64,000 nucleotides of DNA from Diaporthe sp. PMI_573 (GCA_021399435.1 JAJTUP010000036.1:708210-772209); one strand, 5' to 3'; numbered from the stretch's first letter, positions 33,872-45,402 are shown. The notes: generated by a model not told the origin, from the sequence alone. Numbers and translations are program-made.

Positions 33872-35700
33872 CTCCTGTATATCTAGTGACTAATATACTC
33901 CGTGCCACCTTCTCTTCGATAGCGGGGAGCTCCAAGGTGCACACATTTCCTCTAGACCCGGAGACAACGCGTGCTAGCATAATCTCCGACTTGGACACGC
34001 TAGAGAATCCTGCGTGGGATGCTCCCGTGTGCTACCCTTTCCGCGTGTGAGAAGTGCCACCTAGCCGGTCAAGCCGAACGCAAAAAAGAGCGGACTCACA
34101 TCAAGTCACTCTCCCCCAAAACCCGTCACCCACTAACACTACCTATCAACTCAACAGCCTCGTTTCTTTTTAAAACAATTTTTAAATAAGACTTAAGCTG
34201 GTTCAAATTATAGCTGGGCTTAATATTTCATAAGTAAGCATTTTTAAGAGTTGAAATTTAGGTATGGTTATTTGATAACTGATGCAGCTTATGTAGAGCA
34301 GTTAGTGAGTCCGCTCTTTTTTGCGTTCGGCTTGCCGGTCTGAGACATCGATCGGCAATTGTACCCGGCAAGGACTTCACGAGCCTGGCCGTCAGGTCGG
34401 CGTTCGCCGTGTACACCGCGTCGTCGTATATATCCACAAGGGGAAATGCACGTGTTGTGGATTGAGCGACTGGGGTTCCTGCGGGGTACCCCAGATGCCC
34501 CCCCCAGGCTTCCCCAGATTTAATCTAAGAAGGTGGGCTACCAAGATCTCTTCACACCGCCAAAGTTGCGGAGTCAGGCCAAGTCAAAGATTTAATGGCT
34601 GATTTCGCAGTTCAGTTCGTTCTTGGTGTGCTACAAGTTCTGGTAGGGAAAGTTTAGTGAATGGAATAGAACAACCTTGGGCCTCTCAAACACTGGTCTC
34701 GTTGCTGTGGAATGTTCTTTTCCCGCTTCTTACCGGAAAATAACGCTCAGTGATCTGACGGGAAAGTCGTACTTTGACTAAGTTGGCAGCAATAGGGAAA
34801 GCTCTTAGGCCCCAAGCAGCCACAAGCGACGACGTGTGTTCATGTTGGGCCTGTGATATTTGCCCCGTCAAAAAAAGAAGAACCCCTTAGTGTGTAAAAG
34901 GGTCCACGGGGAGCACGCGGTCCGGTTATGGTGGTGGCTACAGGTCGGTGAACAGGCCAGCGGAAAAATGAGCGATTGAGAGCCAGATGCCCAACACATC
35001 AGGCGGGGAACTCTCTGTTGTTTAAGGAACTCGAAGTGGTAAGGAAGCAAGTCAAGGAATCATCAGTCTCGACAGGCCCAATGGTTGATCAAGTGAGCCG
35101 AGCTGAAGAATAGGATATGCGACGAACCACATTTGTTGCCGTAGATAGCATTCTCTAACTAAAAGCTCTTCATTCGTCAATCTAAGGCCTTACTCTAGAA
35201 TTGCCTCACAATTGATTGTTGTTCCGATCAAGAAAGGATCTTGTGCAGTGAGACCCATTAATGCCATGACTGATAGCATAGGCCCCATAATGATTCGACC
35301 TTTTTGAACAATATTGTTATCGTCTTACTAAAGTGATGTATTCAGTCCCCTTCTGGGGTTATTTTCGATATTCCGTTGTCTGTGTACGATCCATGTCAAC
35401 AATCGAAACAATATCGCCTGACACCTATCGATGGCTTCGCCCGTGTAGCAATCATTAGTTCAATTCTCGGTATCAAGAAAGAATTAAACACCGCTTTCGG
35501 ACTGGTCAAGTTCCATGGCAGTGATGAGATTCCCGTGGTTGGCCTACATAGGGAACCATACCCTAGTCATCCATGGTGACAGAACACAATGGACTCCAAC
35601 GGTATCACGCGCAATGGTCTACCAGACATAACATAGTACCAATAGGTATGACGCGTGAAGAATACCAATTTATGGAACCGGACAGCGAGTGCCGTTGTCC
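33872..35700. other. intergenic region holding a MITE-like element
   Basis: No gene is supported in this 1.8-kb stretch. It contains the inverted-repeat element at 34070-34334. The remainder is AT-rich, with short frames only. Confidence 0.5.
34070..34334. mobile_element. 265-bp MITE-like element with 30-bp perfect inverted repeats
   Basis: The ends are exact inverted repeats of 30 bp: the left end (34070-34099) begins CAAGCCGAACGCAAAAAAGA and the right end (34305-34334) is its reverse complement. The element is flanked on both sides by CCGGT (34065-34069 and 34335-34339), which looks like a 5-bp target-site duplication. The interior is AT-rich and non-coding. These are the marks of a non-autonomous DNA transposon moved by a transposase encoded elsewhere. 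The superfamily is not clear; a 5-bp duplication does not fit Tc1/mariner (TA) or hAT (8 bp). Confidence 0.85.
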
Positions 35701-36908
35701 TCAGCTGTCTCCGCCAGATTTGCTTTCAGCGAGCAGGTCAGAGCTCCCAGACTGTGCTCGCCAGGCCGGTCGACTAGAACCAACAGTAGTAGGAATACTG
35801 TACGCAGTAATTTCACTTTGTGGTTGTTCGTTGAGTCCTTGTACTCCGCTAATATGCGACTGCGATGTGGAAAGTTTTCCCTTCACAAAAGGGCGAATGA
35901 ATGGCACACTGGCGGCCATGATGAGACTGCTGATTTCTGCCGCTGTCCACACAATGAGGTTCGTCGCCTCATCTGTACTTGTCAGCTTAGACCTGATAGC
36001 ATGTACGAAGAATACTGACAGGTGAAATCGGCCTTGGCCATGAGAAGTATGTTGGCTGTTTTGGCCAATCCCATTGCCCCGGATCTGGCCAGTAACATCA
36101 GCTGTTATCACCTCTCAGCATCTTGTCAGGCAACACTTACACAAATCCCAGGCCCATGGCTACTGCGACCCCGACTTTGTCTTTAGTTCTCATTTGCATA
36201 GGCTAGATAATTTTCCAAGCTAGTAAAGCGAGAACAATGTCCGTAACTCCAGACCAGGCTGTCCAAGTCAGTTGATGCAATTTGTTCAAGTTTGACGAGA
36301 GTGATTACTGAGAGCCACTTACCAGCCGAGAACAAATTGTAGTTGGCCGCAATGATGTTGCTCCAGCACCACATCTGCTTTGGCGACACAGTGAGACCTG
36401 TCCCATCACACTTCAGGAAATTGAGGATGATTCCCACGCCCATCAGTACGTTGACAGATATTAACAGACACCACACCGCTATTCTCATACAATGCCGTGT
36501 CCGCCTGACAATCCTCAGCATCGTTAGAGCCCAAGACGTCTTCGCCAAAACACAGGCCAATATGGCGGAACTGGAACCCACACGACTGAAAGTGTGTAAA
36601 CCTGGAAGATTAGCTGGGTCTATTTCGGTGACGTGCTTTCCGACTCAAAGATGGACCCCGACCACGGTAGCAGCATGCTCTACGCCCGAGAGAATCTGGG
36701 AGCATACAATGTCAGTAACGGGGTGAATCCAGTTCTGAGCGCGATAGAATTGAAGGAACCAACAGACAAATGCAACAATCATCACCCAATCATCCCACCA
36801 TAGTCTGCCTCCTCCACGACACCTGCAGTAGAGTCTGAGTCCAAGAAAAATGCCCGACACGGCAAATAGCGTCCATACAATGACGATCGTGGATTGACCC
36901 CGATCCAT
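35701..36908 (-). pseudogene. rhodopsin-fold integral membrane protein gene with two in-frame stops
   Basis: The sequence encodes the seven-helix domain found in fungal PTH11-like/SAT4-type membrane proteins: FAVSGIFLGLRLYCR, WWDDWVMIVAFVCW, VGVHL, LAKTSWALTMLRI, DIVLALLAWKII, GVAVAMGLGF and KADFTYEATNLIVWTAAEI, then a Ser-rich tail ending at 35701. At 36645-36647 a TGA stands in VGVHL-stop-VGKHV, where homologs have Gly. At 36203-36205 a TAG stands in WKII-stop-PMQM, where Trp is expected. Splice sites around these places keep the frame, so the stops are real features of the sequence. Either the gene is dead or its mRNA is recoded. Such proteins sit in the plasma membrane and some act in surface sensing. 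Confidence 0.75.
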
Positions 36909-37875
36909 AGTGCCAGGATGATGGATCAATACCGTAGATATAGCTCAAGAGGTGCCACAGCAACAAGGAATGGGATAAAAGGAGCAGTGAGTCGTGACGA
37001 GGTCTAGTGATCAGATGATGGATCGACGAGAAATGACGCTCATGACCAGCTACTGGGGATTGAATAAATCGCCCAGGACCTGCCCACGAATCTATGAACA
37101 AAGGATGTCTAGCTCATGTCACATCTTTACACTCGATCGCTGGTGAATTAGTCTAGTAGGTTTCGCGGGATCGCGAGTCTCAGTCTGGCTTAGCATCTGG
37201 TTTGATTGGCCAGTTCGAGACGTCAAAGCAAAACGAGCTCGCTTCCAGCTAAACAGTATGACAGCCTTGATATGCCCGTGTTAGCGTCTCCGAACTATCT
37301 TTCTAACTCAGTACCTCAAAACGGGCAAACATAGGAATATTACCGAGGCCTGTGGAAGGCACTCTTTGCCCTCCCATGGCCAAAGGGAAGGACACATTGA
37401 TGCGAGGAAGACAGAATATTGGAATCCAAAGGGAGGATATCATGGATCACTTGGACCTTCATCAAGGCCACAAAGTCGTAATGAATGCTTAATAGATACC
37501 AAATCTTACCAAAAAGTGGTTATTGATCATGTATTCATGTTGAACACAGTGGTTTTGCACACAGTGCCTTCTTAAACGCCCCCTGATTAGGTCCGTCTTG
37601 GTTTCCTAATCTACAAGTACTTACCACAGTAATTCACCGATCGACAGAGCAAAGACTTGCCAGCAAGTTACCGCGAGACAGACGTTCCATCAAATTCAGT
37701 CGGTCCTGGACCTTGGAGCGATCGACACATGCCGGTATGGGCCACATTGCTCACCGCCATAGTATATTCTACATTTGACCCGGATTACGCCCAGATGTTT
37801 ATTGAACGTTATCAAGCACCTTGTTTGCTCAAATTTCGGAGCACTACGATTACATGAAATCTTCTCTCAACAAAT
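36909..37875. other. intergenic, no supported gene
   Basis: About 1 kb between the membrane-protein pseudogene and the MFS transporter. It contains only short frames and no repeat that I can see. Confidence 0.5.
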
Positions 37876-39608
37876 CTAATACATCTCATATCGCCAGCCC
37901 AGAGAAACCATTTCCTGAGTGACGCCACCTTTCATAGCCTTAGCAATCTCGGCCGGATCGCCCGAGTCCAGGCGCCTGTTCTCGCGAAGCACCAGCCAGC
38001 GGTAGACGGTGATGGTTACCGCAAACAAGACGGCACAGCCCATGAGGGCACCGAAAGCCGCGTAAAAGCGCGGGGGCGCGTAGTAAAGGTATGAGGTCCA
38101 GATGTTCGAGGTACCGCCGATAGCGTTGATCAGAGCAGATGCTGCGGCGCGCTTGGAGACGGGTCGTGCGAGGTGAAGATTCATCGTCTTGTACAAGAGG
38201 ATTTGAGGGCCGACGGACGCGAAGGGCAGGATCATCATGGAGAAGTAGCGTGCGCCGACGTTGTCTGTCGCCATCGGAATGATGTACATGGCCGTTGCGA
38301 TTGTGATGCACACAAGAATGATGGGGTAGACCGTGTTCTTGCGATCTGAGTAGAAAGTGATGCCGTAGTAGACGAAGCCAGCGAGGATGTAAGGGGGAGC
38401 GGTGAGAAGCAGGCTGATGGTTCGAGTATAGCCGAGCGCACCAACGAGAGTGGGGAAGTAGTTCGCGATGGAGCCTTGTCCTTGTGAGAGAAGGTTGCAG
38501 AAGATGAGAAGCAGTAGCTTAGGATCAGAAAGGGCTTTCACGAAGCCGCTCATCGTGCTTTCGTTCTCGTGGCCTTCGGCTGCCCCAGCCTCAGACTCGA
38601 TGCGCCACACTGCGAGGTCACGCTGGATTTGCGAGAGCACACGACTGTTGTGGGGGTACTCGGGCATGATGAGGGCACAGATAGCACCGATGCCGACCGT
38701 AGCGACCCCTTCAATGATAAACAGCCATCTCCATCCTCTAATACCGTGTGTTCCGTCGAGCTGCAGGATTGCTGCGGCGAAGAGTCCGCCGAAGGCGTTG
38801 CCAACCTGCTGTGCAATGTAGAGACCGGCAAGACGCTTTCCAAGCTCTTTTTTGGTGTACCAGGCAGACAAGTAGTAGATAGCACCTAGTATCGGATTAG
38901 ACACTCATGAATACGAGACGGTGCTCTGAACAGGACAGGAGAGGAACGAAAACACATGATGTTTGGACGTAGCCTTGTCAACGGCCTTGCTGACCCAAAG
39001 GGAATGTGACAAATTGAACTTCTGTGTAGACGTAGGAAACGACAAGCAATCGCTTTCTGAAGAAACGTGATGGTAAGACAGAGAAAGATTCACTCACCAG
39101 GGAAGAAGACTGCTTCAACCGCTCCAAGAATAGCCCGAACCGCAAGCAATTGGCCGTAACTGTGAACCGCAGCCGTGGCAGCAGATATGGCACCCCAGAT
39201 GACGACAGCCGTGCAGATGTACAGGCCTGGTCGCGAGATCTTTGTAATGATGAGGTTACTCGGAATTTGGAAGGGAAGATAGCCAACGAATAGAATTGAG
39301 ATGGCCGTGGCGAACTGCTCGGTAGTCATGTTGAGATCGTCGGTAATGCCTTGCAGTTTGGCAGCCGAGAGGTTTTGACGGTCGATGTAGTTAAGGATGT
39401 ACAATATACCGATGGGTGGCAGAATGAGCAAGTCGATCTTGCGGACAAGCTTCTTGTTGAGGCTCGCGATTTCAACATCTCCCAGGTTTGCAAGCGACTC
39501 TGGCCTGCGCTCGCCTGCAAATACAGTGTCGCCAATGCCGATTTGGCCTTCGGCACAGGAATGCCCATCGCCAACCTCACCGACGGGAAGTTTCTTGTCT
39601 GCGTCCAT
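37876..39608 (-). CDS. MFS anion:cation symporter (allantoate permease/Dal5-like)
   Basis: Two exons (39608-39098 and 38885-37876) join in phase over a 212-nt intron to 506 residues. The start at 39608 (MDADKKLPVG) precedes a hydrophilic N-terminus. The first helix has the family pattern VRKIDLLILPPIGILYILNY followed by DRQNLSAAKLQG, and the exon junction restores FFPGAIYYLSAWY, a standard loop of this group. Twelve helices are expected across the plasma membrane. The family imports carboxylates and small nitrogenous anions such as allantoate, nicotinate and pantothenate. It is divergent from the HpcH/HpaI aldolase, and an 18-bp palindrome lies about midway between the two start codons, so this is probably the uptake step of the local pathway. 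Confidence 0.9.
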
Positions 39609-40356
39609 GGTATCCAGGAGTAATACAGAGAATAGGATATGATGGAAGAGGAACCGTTGTGCTTCCCGCAAGAGCCACAGGAGAAACGAGGTCACAGAAC
39701 ACGTCAGTGTCTGTCTACTTTGTGGCGTGAGGAACTCCCATGGTCTTAACTGCAACCTGGCCTACACTCTGTTGCAGGGCTCGGCTCTCAAGGAACCTGG
39801 GGCTGCCCGAGGCTGTTCGACCCGATAAGCAGGCTGCTGACCTTTGGGGTTTGTTCTAGGCGTTATCTTCTAATCTGCCAAAATCTGGGGTATCTTCCGC
39901 GGCCCGCCCTGAAATCTTGGCACGGTTATTGGGTTTAGTCAACTGTCATGTGGGACCCCAAGATAGTGGGAGGAGCTCCTCCCAATTACACGCACCGCCT
40001 ACCCTGTCCTCCTCCTCACTCAGCCGTGGCGGACGTGATCGCCTTGCGTAAAACGACGGCGCTCCTCCTGCATGCTCCTCCCAAAGAAAAATGTACTGGC
40101 AGAACTGTGAGTGCCTATGACAATGCAATCGAGGGATATTCGTCAAGCGACAATAAGCCACAATACACTCAAGTTAAATAGCCTGAAGACAAACTGTGAT
40201 TCCCTGCGAGATCAGAAGGTGAGCCTCATACCGTTTAGGGGGAAAAAGCAAAATAATATTTGATACCTTGACAATTATTTCCGTCATACTACTTGTTGCG
40301 TTAGCTTGATTGCATCCGAACTTTATCGTACCCCTACAACAACAAACTGTGGAAAC
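39609..40356. promoter_or_regulatory. divergent promoter of transporter and aldolase genes
   Basis: A 748-bp intergenic region between oppositely oriented start codons. It contains the perfect palindrome TGGGAGGAGCTCCTCCCA at 39967-39984, 358 bp from the transporter ATG and 372 bp from the aldolase ATG. Half-site-like CTCCTCC sequences occur nearby, at about 40010 and 40076. No gene is present inside. Confidence 0.65.
39967..39984. promoter_or_regulatory. 18-bp perfect palindrome, copy 1
   Basis: TGGGAGGAGCTCCTCCCA is an exact inverted repeat and occurs unchanged again at 42703-42720. Both copies lie in divergent promoters of the same gene group. A dimeric or tandem-finger transcription factor could bind it; the C2H2 regulator at 45.4 kb is the obvious candidate. 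Confidence 0.7.
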
Positions 40357-41172
40357 ATGACTGCACAAACTACGGTCTGGCCGACGGCTCAGACAACCAA
40401 TGTCCAAAACCCTCGACTCAAGCTCCTTGAGGGCCTCCGGGCCGGAAGGTACCCGCTCATGACGTTCATGGCCATTCCTTCAGTGCGCCAGGCCCAGATA
40501 GTCTCCCTCTGTGGGTTTGATGGCGTCATAATTGACTGCGAGCATGGTCATATTGGCGACGAGGCCATGCACAACTCGGTCTCGGCCATTGCGGCCCTGG
40601 GAGTGTCGCCCATCATCCGCATCCGCGGGCCAGCGCACGACATAATCAAGAGGGCGCTGGACACCGGGGCCCACGGCATCATGGTGCCCCAGATCAATAA
40701 TGCTGAGGAGGCCAGCCAGATCGTCGCGTCGTCCAAGTTCCCGCCGCAGGGCGTGCGCGGCCAAGGGTCAGCCTTCCCAGCCATCGGCCACGGACTCACG
40801 ACGCCCCAGTACATGAAGACGGCGAACGAGACCATCATCACCATGATCCAGATCGAGACGCGCGCGGGCGTCGAGAACGTCGAGGCCATCGCCGCCGTCC
40901 CCGGCGTGGACCTGGTCTTCATCGGCCCCAACGACCTCGCCCAGGCCTTGCTCGGCTACACGCCCGCGCGTGGCGACGAGCCAGAGTTCGTCGCTGCCAT
41001 CGACAAGATAGTGGCGGCGGCGCGGAAGCACGGCAAGTGGGCCGGGCGCATGGTCAACAACGGCGCGGCGTCCAAGGAGGCAAGACAAAAATACGACACC
41101 GTCGCCATGACGGGTGACACCAAGGCGATACAGAACTGGTACATGGCCGAGCTCGAGGTTGCTCGATCATGA
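40357..41172 (+). CDS. HpcH/HpaI-family aldolase
   Basis: One exon encodes 271 residues from the ATG at 40357; a TTG 17 codons upstream is in frame but not a likely start. The TIM-barrel class II pyruvate aldolase motifs are visible: VIIDCEHGH (acid-base His63 region), IIRIRGP (substrate Arg), GIMVPQINNAEEA, MIQIETRAGVENV (metal-binding Glu) and FIGPNDLAQAL (metal-binding Asp). Such enzymes split 4-hydroxy-2-oxoacids, for example 2,4-dihydroxyhept-2-enedioate or keto-deoxy sugar acids, into pyruvate plus an aldehyde, using a divalent metal. Its place next to a transporter, a RidA protein and a dioxygenase suggests it performs the carbon-carbon cleavage in one catabolic route. Confidence 0.92.
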   Translation: MTAQTTVWPTAQTTNVQNPRLKLLEGLRAGRYPLMTFMAIPSVRQAQIVSLCGFDGVIIDCEHGHIGDEAMHNSVSAIAALGVSPIIRIRGPAHDIIKRALDTGAHGIMVPQINNAEEASQIVASSKFPPQGVRGQGSAFPAIGHGLTTPQYMKTANETIITMIQIETRAGVENVEAIAAVPGVDLVFIGPNDLAQALLGYTPARGDEPEFVAAIDKIVAAARKHGKWAGRMVNNGAASKEARQKYDTVAMTGDTKAIQNWYMAELEVARS

Positions 41173-41946
41173 CACATTTAATCGCCTCGGTGGTATCGCA
41201 CAGGGGTTATCACTCCGTTCCTTGTAGCGTTATAGCTTTCCCAAGAGATAGAATTACATAAAATTGCAAAAGTACATTATCTGTTCTCCACCACAGTGTA
41301 AATCGTGTCTGGGCTGCTGCTAGTGTGCGAAGGTGACCCCTGCCCAGGTACTCCCAGCAGTTGAAATGAGAGCGAGGGATGGATTGAATTATCGAAAGCT
41401 TAGCCCTCCCTAAGCCTATGGAGTTTCAGGCAAGGCTGGAGTGTCTTGCCTGAAGGGGCAAGTGTCTCCATTTGCAGGGGAACTTATCAGACGGTGAGCT
41501 GAGCGGTGGACGTGCAAGTGAGGCGTCCTAGATTGACAAGCAGATCTTACGAATCCTAAAGTGTACTTACAGGTTCATCTCACCATGTACCACTTACATG
41601 CTTCTGTAGTCGACTGTTTCATTGAGTCACGTACTTTATCCCTTGTTTCCGTTGACAGTGGCTTGCAGGTGCATCCAAGCCGGTTGCTGTTGATTTTGAC
41701 ACTATAGGCAATAAAGCATGAGATGGGAATAACATACAGCAATACGAGCGATCTTTACTCTGCAGGATATCACATTCTACGAGTGTCATCGCAGTCAAGT
41801 GAATGTTTAGAATTCAAGTTGTAAACACTGGATCAATTTTCTATGGCGAAAGTAGGTGGCCTTCTTACATGTTGACGACCTAACCTATCATGTTCTTAAA
41901 TTATAAAGACACAATACATGATCCACCTGGAAGCAATGCCTGCAAC
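41173..41946. other. convergent 3' region between aldolase and RidA genes
   Basis: About 770 bp with no supported frame. Both flanking genes end here. Confidence 0.5.
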
Positions 41947-42426
41947 CTAAACTTGCGCTATGCACTCGATCTCAATGACTGTGCCGTCTCCTGGAGGAAG
42001 CGCCTGGAGGCACGAACGCGATGGCATGGGCTTGGGGAGGAAATCAATGTAGACCTCGTTCATGGCTGCGAAATCCTTCATGTCTGCGAGGTAGACATTG
42101 TACTTGACCACCTGTTCAAGAGATGACCCCGAGAGCTCCAATACCTCCTTGAGATTTTGCAGGACGGTCCTCTGAGGGGAAAGACCCAAGATCATCAGCA
42201 CATATTAATCTGAGTGAAGAATTGGTCGAACTCACTGTTGCTTGCTTGATCTCACCAGTGGCTGTTTGGCCGGCGAGGAAGACAAGGCCAGGGACTTTGA
42301 CCGCAGGGCCTGTGAGTCGTGTCAGCCACCTGTGTCTAAGGCACACGACCGTTGTGCTTTGCGCAATTACTCACAGTTGTGCGGCTTAGGTGGGAACTTC
42401 TCGCTCGAAATAAGTTGGCGCGACAT
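41947..42426 (-). CDS. RidA/YjgF-family imine deaminase
   Basis: Three exons (42426-42375, 42309-42236, 42171-41947), all with GTGAGT-type donors or clear CAG acceptors, give 116 residues. The family signatures are AVKVPGLVFLAGQTATGEI, RTVLQNLKEVLELSG, KYNVYLADMKDFAAMNEVY and the closing PSRSCLQALPPGDGTVIEIE, which contains the key Arg and Glu. The GPYSQA segment near the N-terminus of many members is shortened to NCP here. RidA proteins hydrolyse reactive enamine/imine intermediates, such as 2-aminoacrylate, to ketoacids. Inside this cluster it suggests that the substrate carries an amino group or that a pathway enzyme makes an imine. It is divergent from the dioxygenase gene, with the second palindrome between them. 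Confidence 0.9.
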
Positions 42427-43326
42427 TTTGGTTCTGACAAGGAAGAGTACAAGGAAGAGGATGTGGATGTGGAATATGTGTCTGTGTAGTGTGGTAGAGA
42501 CCGGAGCTAAGTCAGAACAGTGTACAGTGAGTAACTTGGTTTGCTTGTCAAAAATACATCAGTCTTGCTCTCGTCTATTCGTTTTAAAGTATCGAGGCAG
42601 AGACAGTGGCAATTGTCATTATCGTAGGGCAGAGGAGCTCTATCTCCAGTGCGATTCACGCCGACCCACCTGCGGTGCCAAGTCTAACCTTTTGCGGCCG
42701 GTTGGGAGGAGCTCCTCCCACCCGAGTCTGATGCGAAACCTAGCAGTATGAGCCCCACGTTCTGGAAGGCTGCATACAGGCTGATCAAATTTGGTAGAAT
42801 GTGCCATTGATTCAACTGCCGTGTTGCCACATGGATCAGATAAGGGAAAGGAGCTCTCGTGCGAAAGCAGATCTACGCCACCGAGGGACACGGAGGAGGA
42901 CGGGGAGGAGCAGGAGGCTGCAGGCTACTCCCAACGAGATTAGATTACAGCCCGGAGGACAGGGAGGACACTCAGCACGTGGAGGGTCCACGTAGAGGAT
43001 GGAGATCAGGCGAGAGTGCGAAGCACGGCAAGGGGCATAATTGTTCCTGGCGCAACCCGAGCGAGCATCCAGGACATCAGGCCATTCTAGCCAAGCTTTG
43101 ATGGCACTCAGGAATCGTCCGCAGTTTCATCGTGCTTGTTGAGGTGAGAAGCCCACACGAGCATCCTTCTCTTCTGATGCTAGAGTGTTCGTACGGAATA
43201 TCGCAGTCAAGTCATACCAGGCTGCGAAAGATATAAGACAAGGCTGCGCTGCCCCGGAACATTGTGATAGGACTCATCATCAAACCCAGGAGCATCCTTC
43301 TCCAGACAATCATCCCAAATTCGATC
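42427..43326. promoter_or_regulatory. divergent promoter of RidA and dioxygenase genes
   Basis: A 900-bp intergenic region between opposite start codons, containing the second copy of the 18-bp palindrome. No gene is supported inside, although frames of up to 169 codons are open by chance. Confidence 0.6.
42703..42720. promoter_or_regulatory. 18-bp perfect palindrome, copy 2
   Basis: The same TGGGAGGAGCTCCTCCCA as at 39967-39984. It is 277 bp upstream of the RidA ATG and about 607 bp upstream of the dioxygenase ATG. The flanks of the two copies are otherwise unlike each other, so the match is not due to a longer duplication. Confidence 0.7.
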
Positions 43327-44738
43327 ATGGCACCCACTGCGCCTTTCAACCCGCCCGCTGCTGACCTGTCTGGCAAGCCAGTCGTTCCAGCATGGAACCC
43401 CCCTCCGGTCACGCAGGAAAAGCATGACTTTGCCGAGCTATCGTCAATTGACTTGTCTCTGCTTGACTCGGATGACCCAGCGGTCGTCGATGGCCTAGTG
43501 AGCCAGGTTAAGAGGGCCATTCGTGAGGATGGGTTTCTGTTCCTTGAGAACTATGGCATCTCTCTTGAGCAGGTGAGAACAACGCAACTCATAGCTCCTG
43601 GGCAAATGAAGCGACCAATGCTAATCAGCAATGATCCATCTTTCAGCTCCACCGCCAGTTTGCCCTGGCTCAGTACCTGTACAACAATATCACCGAAGAA
43701 GACAAAGAGAGGCTTATCTTCGACCCGGATACGGGACGGTGGTCTGGCTACAAGCACCCATATGGTTTCAAGGTAGGCAGACAACATTCCCTGCACAGTT
43801 GATTGTTGAATGTCTCACTTACTCGCGTGGTTCAGCGTCACCGCGGAACTCCCGATGGCATTGAGCAGTTCAACTGGTACAACCGCGAGTGGGAAGACAT
43901 CAACAGAGTCCCCAAATGCGTACACCCATTCATGGACGAGATTGAGGCATTCTGCAACTACCTGACGAAGTCGGTCAACCGGCGGATCCTGAAACTCTTC
44001 TCCCGCGTCCTGGAGCTGCCCGACGACTACCTCTGGGACAATGTCCAGTCACACGGCAGCCCTACCGGCGAGGGCTACTTCCGCCACGCCCTCTTCCGCC
44101 CTGTGGAGCAGTCGACCCGTGAGAAGTCCAAGGGGCTCCGAATGCACGGCCACACCGACTTCGGACTGACCACCCTGCTGTTCTCTGTGCCCATTTCGTG
44201 TCTACAGATTTGGGGCCAGGACGAGAAATGGTACTATGTGCCCTACAAGCCCGGCGCGCTGGTCATCAACATTGGCGATACACTTGAGATTGTCTCGGGT
44301 GGACACTTCAAGGCCACTCGCCACCGAGTTTTCACTCCTCCGGCTGATCAGCTGCACGAGGAGCGACTTTCACTGGTACTCTTCAACAGCTCAGTCGGTG
44401 ATCTGCGCATGACACCTGCAGCTTGTGAGTACAATTATCAAGTTTTGGGCACAAATCATAGAAGATATGCTAACATGTTTGGTCCTTTTGCAGCTTCACC
44501 ACTCATCCAACGCGAAGGTTGTGTCGAGGAACAAGGCGTCTACAAGGAGTTCAAGAGGCTCACGGAGCAAGGGCAGCTTGTGCCGACAAACCGCCAATGG
44601 CGGGAGATGCAAATTGCGCAGGCCACAGACCCAACAGACACAGAGCGCAATCGCATTGGTGCCGACCAGATCGTCGTCGACGGCAAACTCATGCAACAAC
44701 GAGAATATATGGGTGTCAGGGTTGTCCTTCCGGTCTAA
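43327..44738 (+). CDS. 2-oxoglutarate/Fe(II)-dependent dioxygenase (isopenicillin N synthase-like)
   Basis: Four exons (43327-43572, 43647-43772, 43836-44424, 44494-44738) join in phase to 401 residues. The double-stranded beta-helix core holds the iron ligands His230 and Asp232 in MHGHTDFG and His287 in KATRHRV, and the co-substrate pair Arg301/Ser303 in ERLSL. The N-terminal part (SQVKRAIREDGFLFLENYGI) is the usual non-haem dioxygenase N-domain. At about 400 residues it is longer than plant-type members because of a C-terminal extension of roughly 80 residues with VYKEFKRLTEQGQL. The family hydroxylates or oxidatively rearranges many small molecules with O2 and 2-oxoglutarate. In the cluster it would most simply activate the imported substrate before cleavage by the aldolase. 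Confidence 0.92.
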
Positions 44739-45402
44739 GAAGGGCTGTGTGCACGAGTGCATGGCAGTGGTGGTGGATTTAGCCTAGATATTGCATACGC
44801 ACTGGCAGATAGGACTGCATTTTGAAATTTCGTAGCAATCAATTAGTCAAGGTCACTGTATACTGATCTGGCCAACAACCTCGGAAAGGGTGTTCGCGCT
44901 TTGGTCCCATCCCGACACCCGATCTCGGGATTCTGCCTAGGTGCTGGCGCACATATCCGGGCTGGGGTCCCATAGACAGACTGACTAGATTGTAACAGGC
45001 AGTGTGTCATTGGCTGAGAGACCCTCGTCCGTCCTCCTCCCTCCCCACTTAGATACCGAATCCAAAATCCCGGCACGCGCCCCAGAGACCCGGTGCGTGC
45101 CCACCCCCAGAAAACAGCTCCTGATACGGCCCAAGGACCGTCCACTCGGCACCCACCTGGCAAGCGAGTTGATCGCTGCAGATAGCAGGTGCAGAATGCG
45201 GGGAAGAAAGCAGGGACAGGGCTCACATGTGGGCGAGGTGAGAGATAAGCAGAAGGGCACAGCGGGCTGAGCGGCATCGTGTTCCAGCCCCTGACGACCA
45301 CAACCACCGGCTGCGGCCTGTCTCGTCTGCTCTATCGACATTCCCCATACCAGATGAGCCTGTCATCCCACCGCTGAACCGACCACCGACCCGGCTGCTA
45401 CT
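44739..45402. promoter_or_regulatory. region upstream of the C2H2 transcription factor gene
   Basis: About 660 bp holding the 3' end of the dioxygenase transcript and the promoter of the regulator. A C/T-rich stretch with CCTCCTCCCTCCCC lies near 45028. It resembles half of the 18-bp palindrome but is not a copy of it. Confidence 0.45.

Noticed and set aside
42801..43101. Overlapping plus frames between RidA and dioxygenase genes
   Set aside because: They are Arg/Gly-rich with no domain and lie in the divergent promoter.
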